A DNA stretch of 64,000 bases, from assembly GCF_014648355.1 (NCBI RefSeq), contig NZ_BMQY01000005.1, forward strand, positions 558,001 through 622,000. Direction: 5' to 3'. The notes beneath the pieces were generated by a model, which worked only from the letters and a program-made list of their open reading frames with translations, made no database searches and was not told the DNA's origin. The position numbers were made by a program, and so were the translations under genes. Numbering within the stretch: position 1 is the stretch's first letter; each line of letters begins with the position of its first letter. Shown one piece after another: positions 1 to 8,570 of the stretch. This DNA comes from Couchioplanes azureus. Its GTDB lineage: Bacteria; Actinomycetota; Actinomycetes; Mycobacteriales; Micromonosporaceae.

Positions 1-108
1 CGGATCGGAGTCGCCCGGCTGGTCTCCGCCGGCCCGCCCGACGGCCAGGACTGGCAGCGCCTCCTGACCCGGGCGGGCTTCCGGGCGGAGAGCCGCCTCG
101 TGCGTTGA
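1..108 (+). CDS. 3' end of a CDS, possibly a methyltransferase
   Basis: Reading frame 1 is open from the window edge to a TGA at 106-108 and gives 35 residues. The fragment has a Trp-Gln-Arg-Leu-Leu-x-x-Ala-Gly-Phe run followed by a short basic tail. That pattern is common at the C-terminus of class I SAM-dependent methyltransferases, but the fragment is too short to assign. The codon bias is typical of the window (G/C in third positions). The start and the catalytic part lie outside the window. Confidence 0.5.
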   Translation, partial: RIGVARLVSAGPPDGQDWQRLLTRAGFRAESRLVR

Positions 109-167
109 TCGACTGTTGATCGGGATGTGTGAGCCTGACCCGAGCACACCGGACGACGGAGGAACAG

Positions 168-356
168 ATGAAGCACGACCAGAAACGCATCTCGGCACGG
201 TTCGCGGCGGCGGCGGTCGCGGTGACCGCGGTGGTGGGTTTCACGGTAGCCGCCCTCGGCGCCACGGTCCGGCACACCGCGACCGGCTCGGACACCATCG
301 AAGGGTGGAACAGCACCGGATCGAGTTGCGAGACGGCCTGTCACCCCGACCTGTAG
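168..356 (+). CDS. small membrane-anchored or secreted peptide with two C-terminal Cys
   Basis: This is a 62-residue product. The ATG at 168 is preceded by a good ribosome binding site (GGAGGA at about 159-164); an in-frame GTG at 129 lacks one. Residues 1-10 are basic, residues about 10-30 form one hydrophobic segment rich in Ala and Val, and the polar tail ends SCETACHPDL. The protein is therefore either a single-span membrane peptide or a secreted peptide with an uncleaved or cleaved signal. It ends 11 nt from the convergent stop of the large SARP regulator. The size recalls AfsS, the small protein beside afsR, but no AfsS-like repeats are visible. Function unknown. Confidence 0.6.
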   Translation: MKHDQKRISARFAAAAVAVTAVVGFTVAALGATVRHTATGSDTIEGWNSTGSSCETACHPDL

Positions 357-367
357 CCGCGGCCGGG

Positions 368-3340
368 TCAGGACGACGTCAGTTCCGCGAACGACTCCAG
401 CAACCGCGAAGCCTGCTCGGCCTCGGGCAGGCCGAGCAGGTCGAAGAGCACGTACGCGCGCCGCAGGTGCTCCCGGGCCTCCGCGCAACGGCCGAGGTCG
501 GCCATGGCACGGCCCAGGGCCACCAGGGCGTGACCCTCGTTGCGCTGGTCGCCGATCTCCTCGCACAGCCGCAGGCCGCGGGCCGCCTCGTCGGCGGCCC
601 GGTCCGGCCGGCCGAGCGCGCGCAGGGCGTCGGCGAGCCGGTACCGCGCGTGCGACTCACGGTCGCGTAGTCCCGCGCCGACGCAGAGGTCGACGCACGC
701 CGTATACCAGCGGGCGGCCGCCTCGTGACGGCCCAGCGCGTCGTGGGCGATACCGAGCACGTACCGGGCGTACGCCGCGGCGGCATCGTCGTTCAGCGTC
801 TCCAGCTGGGTCAGCACCCGGTGGCAGATCTCCACGGCCTCGTCCGCCCGCCCGCTGCGTGCCCGCACCAGCGCGGCGTTGACGGTGGTGGCCATCTCGC
901 CGGACCGGTGCCCGAGCCGGCGGGCGAGGAGGATCGCCTCGTCGTAGTGGCCGGCCGCCTCGTCGTGGCGGCCGAGCATCTGGGTGATCAGCCCGAGGTC
1001 GTTGACTGCCTGGCGCAGCACGACCAGGTCGTCCGTACGCCGGCACACGGCCACCGCCCGCCGCGCATCCACCTCCGCCTCGGCGAGCCGGGTGGCGGCC
1101 AGGGCGACGTGACCGCACAGGAAGTGGGCGCGGCCGGTGGCCCGGGGATCCCCGAGCCGTTCGGCCGCGCGGGCCAGCGCCCGGGTGGTGGCGGCCGACT
1201 GCCCGGAGCGTGGGTCGGGTCCGTACGGGCTGATCGCGATGAGCAGGTCGATCGCGGCGCGCAGGTCGGCGCGCGACGCCGGGCCGGCGGTCCGGGCGAC
1301 CTGGGCGACCAGCCCCACCACACCGCCGATCTCGGCCGTCGCCCACTCCCGCGCCTGGGCCGGGGACGCGAACGTCAGGCCCGTCCCCGCCACGGGACCG
1401 AGCGCCTGCGACACCGGGTCGCCGGGTACGGCGTGCGCAAAGGCAGCGCACGCCGTGGCGAGGAGGAACTCCAGCAGCCGGGTCACCGCACCGGCGACCT
1501 CGCCGGCGTGGTCGTCCTGACACACCCGCCGGGCGAACAGGCGCAGCAGGCCGTGGTAGCGGTACCGGCCCAGCGCCGGGGACTCCAGCAGTCGCATGTC
1601 GACGAGCGCCTCGAGGAGGTCCTCGGCATGCTGCGGGTCCCGGTCCAGCATCGCCGCCGCGGCCGTGACCGCGATGTCCGGCAGGTCGACGGTCGACAAC
1701 AGCACGAACGCCCGGGCCTGCTCCCCGGTCAGCTGCCGATAGCTCATCTCGAAGGCCGCCTGCACCGTCAGCTGGCCTACCCTCAGCTCGTCGATGCACC
1801 GCGGCTCGTCGGCCAGCCGTTCGAGGAACGAGGCGAGGCTCCAGCGCGGCCGGGCCGCGAGGCGGGCCGCCACGATCCGCACCGCCAAGGGCAGGAACCC
1901 ACAGGTCGCGACGAGCTCACGGGCGGCGCGGCGTTCGGCCGCCACCCGGTCCGCACCGATCACCCGGCCCAGCAGCTCGAGCGCCTCGCCGGGCGGGAAG
2001 ACGTCCAGATCGGCGCGGACGGCGACGGGCAGGCCGTCCAGCCGGGCGCGCCCGGTGACCAGGACCGCGCAGCCGGCGGCGCCGGGCAGCAGCGGCAGAA
2101 TCTGCGCCACGTCGCGGGCGTCGTCGAGCAGGATCAGCAGGCGCCGCTCGTGCACCAGCGAGCGGAACAGCGCCGAGCGCGCCTCCAGGTCGTGCGGCAG
2201 GGCGGCGGGTTCCACGCCGAGCGCGGTGAGGAAACCGGTCAGCACCTGGTAGGCATCGGCCGGCACGGCGTCACCGCCCCGCAGGCCCGCGTAGAGGGCA
2301 CCGTCGGGAAAGGCTTCCCGCACCCGGTGGGCGATGTGCAGGGCCAGCGTGGTCTTTCCGGTTCCGCCCATGCCGGCCAGGGCGCCGACGGCCAGCGTAC
2401 GCCGCGCGGTGCAGGTCAACGCCGCACAGAACCGATCGGCCACCGACGCCCGGCCGGTGAAGTCGGCCGGCTCGGGAGGCAACTGCGCCGGGCGGGGCAG
2501 CGGGCGTACGGTGTCGGCGGCCGGCAACGGGGTGGAACCGCCGTTCGGAGCAGCGGGGGCCGGCGACGCCGGCACAGGCGGGTCCGGATCCGCATCCCCC
2601 TGCAGAATCTGCTGGTAGACGAGGGTCAGATCGCGCCCCGGCTCGACGCCCAGCTCGTCGAGGAGCAGCCGGCGGGCCCGCTGGAACACCGCGAAGGCGT
2701 CGGCCTGCCGGCCAGAGCGGTACAGGGCGAGCATGAGCAGTCCATAGGGCCGTTCGCGGAGGGGCTGCTCGGCGGTCAGCGCGGTCAGTTCCGGAATGCA
2801 GCGCGCCGCCCGTCCGAGCTCCAGGTCCAGGCTGATCCGCTCCTCCAGCAGGGTCAGCCGGAGCTCGCCGAGCCGGTGCCGCTGCCGTTGCGCGAAGGGT
2901 CCCGGTACCGCGGTGAGCGGTTCGCCGTGCCAGAGGTCGAGTGCCTCCCCGAGCAGCTTCCGGGCGCCGTCGCGGTCACCGTCGGCTGCCGCGCGTTCCG
3001 CGCGGGCCGCCAGATCCTCGGCGCACAGGGCGTCGACCGCACCGTCCGGCAGCACGAGGCGGTAGCCGTCGCCGAGGGAGACCAGCACGCGGGGGTCGGA
3101 GCTGTCGTCCTCCAGCACCTTGCGCCACCGCCACGCGTACGTCCGCACGGTGGTCGTCGCCGCACTGGGCGGGTCCTCGCCCCACAGGGCCTCGACGAGC
3201 TCGGCGGCGCTCGCCGCGCCGCCGGGGCGTAGCAATAGGACGCTCAGCATCGCCTGCTGTTGTGGGCCGCCCACCTTGAGAACGTCGGTACCGCGGTGAC
3301 CCCGCACCGGTCCAAGCACTGTGAACCGCAGGTCAGTCAC
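368..3340 (-). CDS. AfsR-type SARP regulator with NB-ARC and TPR domains
   Basis: A 990-residue cytoplasmic transcription factor. The chosen GTG start at 3340 follows GGAGGGTGGA; the open frame extends 13 codons further upstream without a better site. Domain order: OmpR-like winged helix (about 5-90), bacterial transcriptional activation domain (about 92-247), a Pro/Ala linker, an NB-ARC ATPase with P-loop GMGGTGKTT at about 323-331 and a Walker B LLILLDD, then TPR repeats over the last 300 residues. In this family ATP binding and TPR-mediated interactions modulate DNA binding at heptameric direct repeats, often controlling secondary metabolism. No biosynthetic genes are adjacent, so it may act as a global regulator. 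It is divergent from an orphan response regulator, with a 272-nt shared promoter region. Confidence 0.92.
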   Translation of the reverse strand: MTDLRFTVLGPVRGHRGTDVLKVGGPQQQAMLSVLLLRPGGAASAAELVEALWGEDPPSAATTTVRTYAWRWRKVLEDDSSDPRVLVSLGDGYRLVLPDGAVDALCAEDLAARAERAAADGDRDGARKLLGEALDLWHGEPLTAVPGPFAQRQRHRLGELRLTLLEERISLDLELGRAARCIPELTALTAEQPLRERPYGLLMLALYRSGRQADAFAVFQRARRLLLDELGVEPGRDLTLVYQQILQGDADPDPPVPASPAPAAPNGGSTPLPAADTVRPLPRPAQLPPEPADFTGRASVADRFCAALTCTARRTLAVGALAGMGGTGKTTLALHIAHRVREAFPDGALYAGLRGGDAVPADAYQVLTGFLTALGVEPAALPHDLEARSALFRSLVHERRLLILLDDARDVAQILPLLPGAAGCAVLVTGRARLDGLPVAVRADLDVFPPGEALELLGRVIGADRVAAERRAARELVATCGFLPLAVRIVAARLAARPRWSLASFLERLADEPRCIDELRVGQLTVQAAFEMSYRQLTGEQARAFVLLSTVDLPDIAVTAAAAMLDRDPQHAEDLLEALVDMRLLESPALGRYRYHGLLRLFARRVCQDDHAGEVAGAVTRLLEFLLATACAAFAHAVPGDPVSQALGPVAGTGLTFASPAQAREWATAEIGGVVGLVAQVARTAGPASRADLRAAIDLLIAISPYGPDPRSGQSAATTRALARAAERLGDPRATGRAHFLCGHVALAATRLAEAEVDARRAVAVCRRTDDLVVLRQAVNDLGLITQMLGRHDEAAGHYDEAILLARRLGHRSGEMATTVNAALVRARSGRADEAVEICHRVLTQLETLNDDAAAAYARYVLGIAHDALGRHEAAARWYTACVDLCVGAGLRDRESHARYRLADALRALGRPDRAADEAARGLRLCEEIGDQRNEGHALVALGRAMADLGRCAEAREHLRRAYVLFDLLGLPEAEQASRLLESFAELTSS

Positions 3341-3612
3341 ACGTGTTCCACCCTCCCGGTGCGTCCGCAGGAGCGGCAAGGAAGGCCACAGAGTATGTCA
3401 CTCCCGCAATCCCGGCGTGACTGGCCGTGCGGCGCGTTCAGTCGCCGTTGATGCGTCATAGAGGCCCGGTTGACGTTGCTCCGGCACAGTTCTGGCCGTC
3501 CGATCCGGCCCTGCCGGCGTCGGACCGCCGGGCGCGGTGCGGTGCCGGCTACGGCAACCCATCTTCTGCAGGAACGCGCGGCCGGTGCCGCGCCGACGAC
3601 AACGGGACCGAC

Positions 3613-4284
3613 GTGCGAGTGCTGGTCATCGACGACAACAAGGACCTCAACGGGCTGGTCAGGCGCGGACTGCGCGCCACGGGCTTCGCCGTGGACGGCG
3701 CCCTCGACCTCGCCGAGGCGGACCTCAAGCTGGCCGTCAACACCTACGACTGCCTGGTCGTCGACCGTACCCTTCCGGACGGCGACGGGACCGCGCTGAT
3801 CGACACCATGCGGTGCGGCGGGGTGCGGACTCCGGCACTCGTCCTCACCCGCCGCGACGCCGTCGCCGACCGGGTCGACGGGTTCGCCGCCGGTGCCGAC
3901 GACTGCCTCGGCAAACCGTTCGCCATGGCGGAGCTCGTCGCCCGGGTGAGGGCCCTGTGCCGGCGAGTCGGCGAGATCCGCCCCTCCGTGCTGCGGCTGG
4001 GCGACCTGACTCTGGATCTCTCCCGGCGCCGGGTCAGCCGGAACGACGCCGTCGTGCCGCTCTCCGCCAAGGAGTTCGCGGTGCTGGAGCTGCTCGCCCT
4101 GCGGGCCGATCACGTGGTCACCCGCAGCGAGCTCATCGAGTGCTGCTGGGACGAGATGGCCGAGCCCGACTCCAACGTGGTCGACGCCGTGATGGCTCGG
4201 CTACGGCGCCGGCTCGGGCCTCCACCGGTCATCTTCTCGGTGCGCGGAGTGGGCTTCCGGCTCGTCCCGCTGGAGTCGCGCTGA
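3613..4284 (+). CDS. OmpR-family response regulator, orphan
   Basis: A 223-residue regulator starting with GTG at 3613; a second GTG at 3619 is also possible, and the open frame upstream of these does not look coding. The receiver domain has acidic residues D7/D8, phospho-acceptor D51 (in VVDRTLP), T79 and K101. The C-terminal winged helix (about 125-220) ends GVGFRLVP as in OmpR/PhoB proteins. No histidine kinase is adjacent, so the partner must be encoded elsewhere. The gene is divergent from the large SARP gene and converges on the amidase gene, with a hairpin between the two ends. Confidence 0.9.
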   Translation: MRVLVIDDNKDLNGLVRRGLRATGFAVDGALDLAEADLKLAVNTYDCLVVDRTLPDGDGTALIDTMRCGGVRTPALVLTRRDAVADRVDGFAAGADDCLGKPFAMAELVARVRALCRRVGEIRPSVLRLGDLTLDLSRRRVSRNDAVVPLSAKEFAVLELLALRADHVVTRSELIECCWDEMAEPDSNVVDAVMARLRRRLGPPPVIFSVRGVGFRLVPLESR

Positions 4285-4287
4285 GCC

Positions 4288-4305
4288 GGCGGGCAGGGGC
4301 CCGCC
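4288..4305. terminator. hairpin between convergent genes
   Basis: GGCGGGC and GCCCGCC form a perfect 7-bp stem around a 4-nt loop, 3 nt after the response-regulator stop and 6 nt before the amidase stop. It has no T-tract, as is usual for high-GC actinobacterial terminators. Confidence 0.55.
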
Positions 4306-4311
4306 ATCCGC

Positions 4312-6510
4312 TCACCGCAGGTACGCCAGGCCGTCCAGGGTCACGCTCGGGCGGCCGGTCGTGGCACGGACCACGACCGTCACCGTGTGCCGTCCGGAGG
4401 ACAGGTTCCGGGTCCAGACCGCCTGCCGGTAGGCCGTCTTCCTCGCGCGCGTGTCCACGGTGGCGACCTTCCTGCCGTCCACGTACACGTCGACCTGGCC
4501 GGAGCCGGCGGAGCGGGAGGCGATCAGTGACGCCGCGCGGCCGGTGAAGGTCCAGGACAGCTTGGTGCTGCGCCGGGAACTCGTGAGGGACCGGCCGTTG
4601 AGGTGCGAGGCCTTCTTCACCGTCTTCCACGTTCCGGTGCGCCGGGCCGCCGTCTCGGGCATCAGCACCGGGGTGCGCACCAGCGAGCCGGCGCCGGCGT
4701 TGCCCGCGGTGTCCCGGGCGGAGACGCGGAACGTCCGGGCCGCGCCGGGCCGGGCCGTCGTGGCCCAGGACCGGGCGGCCGGGGCCAGGGTGGCGGTGGA
4801 CGGTGAGGTGGTGCCGACCCAGGCCACCTTCTGGTTGTCGGTGGCGGCGAAGGTCATCGTCACCGGCACCGCCGTCGTGCTCACCGTGCCGCCGCGCAGG
4901 CTGAGCCCCGTCGCGGTCACCTTCGGCGCGGTCACGTCGGAGAAGACGGTGAGGGCGGGCGTGGTCACCGACGCGCCGCGGACGTGGGTGGCGCGGACGG
5001 CGACCTTGTGCGGGCCGGGCGGCACCGGGACGGCGCCCGAGCGGGCCGCCGGCGGGAACGAGGCGCGGACGGCGCCGTCGACGAGCACGTCGAACCCGGC
5101 GATCTGCGCGGTCGGGGTGGCCACCGACCAGGACATGGCCGCGGAGCCCCGCAGGTAGTAGGTCTGCGCCGACCGCACGCTGCCGGCCGGCGGCTTCGCG
5201 GTGAGCCCGAGCACCTTGCCGGACGCCTCGGCACGGATCGCGGGCAGCTGGGCGTACAGGGCGTCGCCCGGACACTCGGTGGCGTAGCCGTCGCGGTGCC
5301 CGGCGATCCGGTTGAAGGTCACGACGGTGCCGCGCGGGAACTTGCCGCCGTCGACGCCGGAGGTCATCGTGGCCGTGCCCGCCGGGTCGAAGCCGTAGGC
5401 GGTCAGCTTCGCCGCGGCCAGCTGGGAGAGCACCCGCCGGGTCGCCTCGGGAACGCCCCCGTCGATGTACGTGCCCAGCACCGCGACGCCGCTCGACCCG
5501 GTGTTGAACCCGTACGTCTGCGCGCCGACCACGGCCTTGTCCACCCCACCGGCCCGGCCCTCGAACAGGGTGCCGCACCGGTCCACCAGGAAGTTGTAGC
5601 CGATGTCGCCCCAGTCGAGGCTCTTGGTGTGATACGTGTGGATGGCCCGGATGTGGGCGGCCGACTTGGCGCAGTCCGACGGGGCCGCGTCCGCGGTGTG
5701 GTGCACGAACACGACCTTCACCGCCGGAGCGACGACCGGCGGACCGTCCACGATGCTCTCGTCGGCACCCCAGCCGCGGCGGCTGACGTAGGACGGCATC
5801 GTCACCGCACCGCCGGCGGCCCGAACCGCCGGGGCCGGGGCGACCGGAGCCGGGGCCGCCGGCACGGACGAGGTGGGCGCGGACGGCGGGACGGCCGGCG
5901 TGGCCGACCCGGACGGCGAGGGAGCCGGGAGCGAGGGTGCGGGCTCGAGTGCAAAGCCGCCGCCCTGCCCGCCGGACGAGGACGACGAGCCGGGATCGAT
6001 CAGGTCGAGGCGCAGCCCCGGGGGCAGCGGCCTGGCGCCCGCGCCACCGCGGATCCGGGCGGCGACCCCGTCGGACGGGCCCACCCACAGCGGCTCGGTC
6101 GCGCCGCGGCCCTTGCCGCTGTCGGGGCCGCGCAGGGCGTCGGTGTCCAGGGCATGCCATCTGCTCCACGCCTTGGTGCCCGCGGCACGGGTGCGCACCT
6201 CGATCGTCCCGTCCACCGTCCGAGCGGCATCGGTCCACGTGACGCCGAGCAGGCTGAACCTGCGGGTCGACCGCTGCGCGGCCTCGGCACTGCGGGCGCC
6301 GGCGGCGACGGGCAGGGCGAGGGTGTGCAGCTTCCCGCGCACCGGCTTGCCGTCACCGTGCTGCACCACGGGCTCGTCGGCGGCCACGGGCGCCGCGACG
6401 CCGCTTTCCGCCACGGTCGGCGCAGGCGGAGCGGACGGCAGATACAGCACCGCCGCCGTGACCCCGCCCGCGACAACCACCGCCGTGCCGGTGACCAACC
6501 GTAGTCTCAC
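4312..6510 (-). CDS. secreted PGRP-type N-acetylmuramoyl-L-alanine amidase
   Basis: A 732-residue exported cell-wall hydrolase. The N-terminus (MRLRL, then a 20-residue hydrophobic stretch) is a signal peptide or anchor. A poorly defined region to about 170 is followed by a Ser/Pro/Ala-rich linker (about 175-235). The peptidoglycan-recognition amidase domain spans about 238-430. Zinc ligands are visible: H270 of the HH pair, H405 (AGHRD) and C413 (ECPG), plus the conserved YNF near 305. The last 300 residues look like tandem Ig-like or surface-binding modules. The expected reaction is cleavage of the amide between N-acetylmuramate and L-Ala of the stem peptide. The gene stands alone and converges on the response regulator. 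Confidence 0.9.
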   Translation of the reverse strand: MRLRLVTGTAVVVAGGVTAAVLYLPSAPPAPTVAESGVAAPVAADEPVVQHGDGKPVRGKLHTLALPVAAGARSAEAAQRSTRRFSLLGVTWTDAARTVDGTIEVRTRAAGTKAWSRWHALDTDALRGPDSGKGRGATEPLWVGPSDGVAARIRGGAGARPLPPGLRLDLIDPGSSSSSGGQGGGFALEPAPSLPAPSPSGSATPAVPPSAPTSSVPAAPAPVAPAPAVRAAGGAVTMPSYVSRRGWGADESIVDGPPVVAPAVKVVFVHHTADAAPSDCAKSAAHIRAIHTYHTKSLDWGDIGYNFLVDRCGTLFEGRAGGVDKAVVGAQTYGFNTGSSGVAVLGTYIDGGVPEATRRVLSQLAAAKLTAYGFDPAGTATMTSGVDGGKFPRGTVVTFNRIAGHRDGYATECPGDALYAQLPAIRAEASGKVLGLTAKPPAGSVRSAQTYYLRGSAAMSWSVATPTAQIAGFDVLVDGAVRASFPPAARSGAVPVPPGPHKVAVRATHVRGASVTTPALTVFSDVTAPKVTATGLSLRGGTVSTTAVPVTMTFAATDNQKVAWVGTTSPSTATLAPAARSWATTARPGAARTFRVSARDTAGNAGAGSLVRTPVLMPETAARRTGTWKTVKKASHLNGRSLTSSRRSTKLSWTFTGRAASLIASRSAGSGQVDVYVDGRKVATVDTRARKTAYRQAVWTRNLSSGRHTVTVVVRATTGRPSVTLDGLAYLR

Positions 6511-6541
6511 TCGTACCCCTCACGCCCGACCGGCAGTGAGA

Positions 6542-6940
6542 CTAGCGGTTTTCCGCCGCCTCGGGTGCCCCGTCCACAGCGGGCGCCGGGAGGATCGCGC
6601 GGATGGCTCCGGGGGTGCGGGCCACGGTTGCGGCGCCGTCGTCGGTGGTGATGATCGGGCGCTGGATGAGGGCCGGGTGGTGGATAAGGGCCTCGATCCA
6701 GCGGGGCCGGTTGTCGTCGTCCCGCGGCCACGAGTCCATGCCCAGCTCCACGGCGGCCGGCTCCCCCAGCCGGGCGATGTGCCAGGGCTGCAGTCCCAGC
6801 CGGGCCAGGACGCTTTCGAGTTCGGCCTCGCTGGGTGGTTCGTCCAGGTAGCGGCGCACCGTGTACGTGGCGCCCGCCGCGTCGAGCAGGTCCGTCGCGG
6901 CGTGGCACTTGGAGCACTCGGGGTTGATCCAGATCTCCAC
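6542..6940 (-). CDS. ArsC/Spx-family thioredoxin-fold protein
   Basis: A 132-residue protein. The GTG start at 6940 has AGGAGA about 10 nt upstream; the open frame continues upstream but without protein-like sequence. It begins VEIWINPECSKCHAA, giving the N-terminal Cys-x-x-Cys of arsenate-reductase-like proteins, and has the PIITTDDG and RTP segments of the fold (the Arg that binds the oxyanion in ArsC sits in VARTP). Real arsenate reductase activity is uncertain: there is no ars operon nearby, and many family members are uncharacterised redox proteins. It is divergent from the PRC-barrel gene, with a perfect 13-bp palindrome between the starts. Confidence 0.8.
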   Translation of the reverse strand: MEIWINPECSKCHAATDLLDAAGATYTVRRYLDEPPSEAELESVLARLGLQPWHIARLGEPAAVELGMDSWPRDDDNRPRWIEALIHHPALIQRPIITTDDGAATVARTPGAIRAILPAPAVDGAPEAAENR

Positions 6941-6972
6941 GGGGGAGGTTCTCCTGTCGGGGACGAGAGCCG

Positions 6973-6985
6973 GTACGGACCGTAC
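6973..6985. promoter_or_regulatory. 13-bp palindrome in a divergent promoter
   Basis: GTACGGACCGTAC is a perfect palindrome with a single central base. It lies 32 nt upstream of the ArsC-like start and 88 nt upstream of the PRC-barrel start. It is a plausible operator for a dimeric repressor; the regulator is unknown. Confidence 0.35.
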
Positions 6986-7073
6986 GCTAGGAGGCCGTCC
7001 TTCTTTCGTCAAGGCTAGCGTCCGTTAGAAACGAAGGCCTGTTTCGGCCGTTCACCGCGGGGAATAGGGTCGT

Positions 7074-7430
7074 ATGTTTCCCGCTGAGAACCTGCGCGAC
7101 TGGCGCGGCGAGAAGGTCATCGATCCGGACGGCGACAAGATCGGCGAGCTCGAGGCGGTGTACGTCGACACCGCCACCGACGAGCCCGCCTTCGCCACGG
7201 TCAAGGTCGGCTTCATCGGGCGGCACAAGCTGGTGTTCGTGCCGCTGGCCGGGGCGACGGTCAGCCCCTCCGCGGTACGGGTCCGCCACGGCAAGAAGCT
7301 GGTCTCCGACGCTCCGTCCATCGACCTCGACGGCGAGCTGACCGCCGCCGACGAGCCGCGCGTGTACGCGCACTACGGCCTCACCTACCAGCCGGGGACC
7401 TCGGGCGAGCGGCGGCTCGGACGTCGTTGA
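7074..7430 (+). CDS. PRC-barrel domain protein
   Basis: A 118-residue cytoplasmic protein. Residues 1-80 form a PRC-barrel: the opening LRDWRGEKVIDPDGDKIGELEAVYVDTATDEPAFATVK pattern is typical, followed by a second beta-rich half (VPLAGATVSPSAVRV). The C-terminal 30 residues are charged and end in a basic RRLGRR. Stand-alone PRC-barrel proteins in actinomycetes are often stress-linked, but no molecular function is established. The ATG lies 133 nt from the divergent ArsC-like gene; no strong ribosome binding site is seen. Confidence 0.85.
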   Translation: MFPAENLRDWRGEKVIDPDGDKIGELEAVYVDTATDEPAFATVKVGFIGRHKLVFVPLAGATVSPSAVRVRHGKKLVSDAPSIDLDGELTAADEPRVYAHYGLTYQPGTSGERRLGRR

Positions 7431-7484
7431 CGCCGGCGGCCATTCCTGGAACTCGCGGGTCCCCGCTGGTACGCCGATGTCACG

Positions 7485-8570
7485 ATGGCGACCATGACGG
7501 TGGAACGAACGGTCCGGCTGCGCTTCGGCGAAGCCTCGCGCATCGCCGCCACGCACAGCAACCTGTCCGCGGTGCGCAGCGACGGCCGGGTGCTGTGGAT
7601 CGCCGGTGACGAGACCGCGACGGTGGAGCGGCTGGTCGCCGACGACGAGCGCCATCCCACCGAGTACGCCGGGCAGGCCACCTTCCGCCTCGCCGACCTG
7701 GTGGACCTGCCGGGCGCCGATCCCGACTCCGAGGCCGACATCGAGGGCCTGGCCCGCCACGGGTCGTTCCTGTGGGCGGTCGGCTCGCACAGCCTGCGCC
7801 GCAAGCGGATCAAGGCCCAGCACACCGGCAAGAAAGCCCTGAAACGGCTGGCCACCGTCGAGGGACAGGACAACCGCCAGATCCTGGTACGGCTGCCGAT
7901 CACCGACGTCGACGGGCTGCCCACCCCGGTCCGCGAGGCCGTCGCCGACGGTGTGCCCCAGCGCGCCGCGGTGCTCGCCGGGCGCGACGACCTGCGGGCA
8001 CTGCTGCGCGACGACCCCCATCTCGGCCCCTTCCTGCCCATCCCGGGCAAGGACAACGGACTCGACATCGAGGGCATCGCGGTCCACGACGACCGGGTCT
8101 ACCTGGGCCTGCGCGGACCGGTGCTGCGCGGCTGGGCGTTCGTCCTGGAGCTGCGCCCGTACGCCGACCCGCACCGGCCGGAGCGGCTGCGGCTGCGCCC
8201 GTTCGGCGACGGGCTGCCGTACCGCAAGCATGTGCTGGACCTCGACGGCCTGGGCGTGCGCGACCTGTGCCCGGCCGGCGACGACCTGCTGGTCCTCGCC
8301 GGCCCGACGATGGACCTCGACGGTCCGGTGCGCATCTACCGCTGGCACGGCGCCTGCCGGGTCGAGCTGCCCGTGGTCGCGCGGGCAGAAGAGCTCACCC
8401 GGGAGCTCGAGCTGACCTACGGCGAGGGCGACGACCACGCCGAGGGGCTGGCGGTACTGGGCCCGCTGGAGGAGGGCCGCCTGCTCGTCGTCTACGACAG
8501 CCCGGCCCCGTCGCGCCTGGCCGACGAGGACACGGTCCTCGCCGACGTGGTCCGCCTGTCCCCTCACTGA
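7485..8570 (+). CDS. DUF3616 family protein
   Basis: A 361-residue soluble protein matching the DUF3616 pattern: an N-terminal SAVRSDGRVLWIAGDE strand, a central GLDIEGIAVHDDRVYLGLRGPVLRGWA block, and a C-terminal DHAEGLAVL block near residue 310. Repeated beta-strand segments suggest a propeller-like fold. No catalytic motif is apparent and function is unknown. The start could be ATG 7485 or ATG 7494; neither has a clear ribosome binding site. The stop codon directly abuts the stop of the convergent MFS gene, so the two transcripts must overlap at their 3' ends. Confidence 0.8.
   Translation: MATMTVERTVRLRFGEASRIAATHSNLSAVRSDGRVLWIAGDETATVERLVADDERHPTEYAGQATFRLADLVDLPGADPDSEADIEGLARHGSFLWAVGSHSLRRKRIKAQHTGKKALKRLATVEGQDNRQILVRLPITDVDGLPTPVREAVADGVPQRAAVLAGRDDLRALLRDDPHLGPFLPIPGKDNGLDIEGIAVHDDRVYLGLRGPVLRGWAFVLELRPYADPHRPERLRLRPFGDGLPYRKHVLDLDGLGVRDLCPAGDDLLVLAGPTMDLDGPVRIYRWHGACRVELPVVARAEELTRELELTYGEGDDHAEGLAVLGPLEEGRLLVVYDSPAPSRLADEDTVLADVVRLSPH

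Noticed and set aside
168..356. AfsS homologue next to an AfsR-like gene
   Set aside because: The size is similar, but the repeats typical of AfsS are absent, the peptide is hydrophobic and the gene is convergent to the regulator.
725..3232. 835-codon open frame on the plus strand opposite the first SARP gene
   Set aside because: Antisense frames stay open by GC bias. The minus-strand frame encodes recognisable SARP, NB-ARC and TPR domains, while this one has low-complexity Gly/Arg/Gln-rich translation and no domain.
6542..6940. Arsenic resistance operon
   Set aside because: Only the ArsC-like gene is present; neighbours are a PRC-barrel protein and an amidase, with no ArsB/Acr3 or ArsR.
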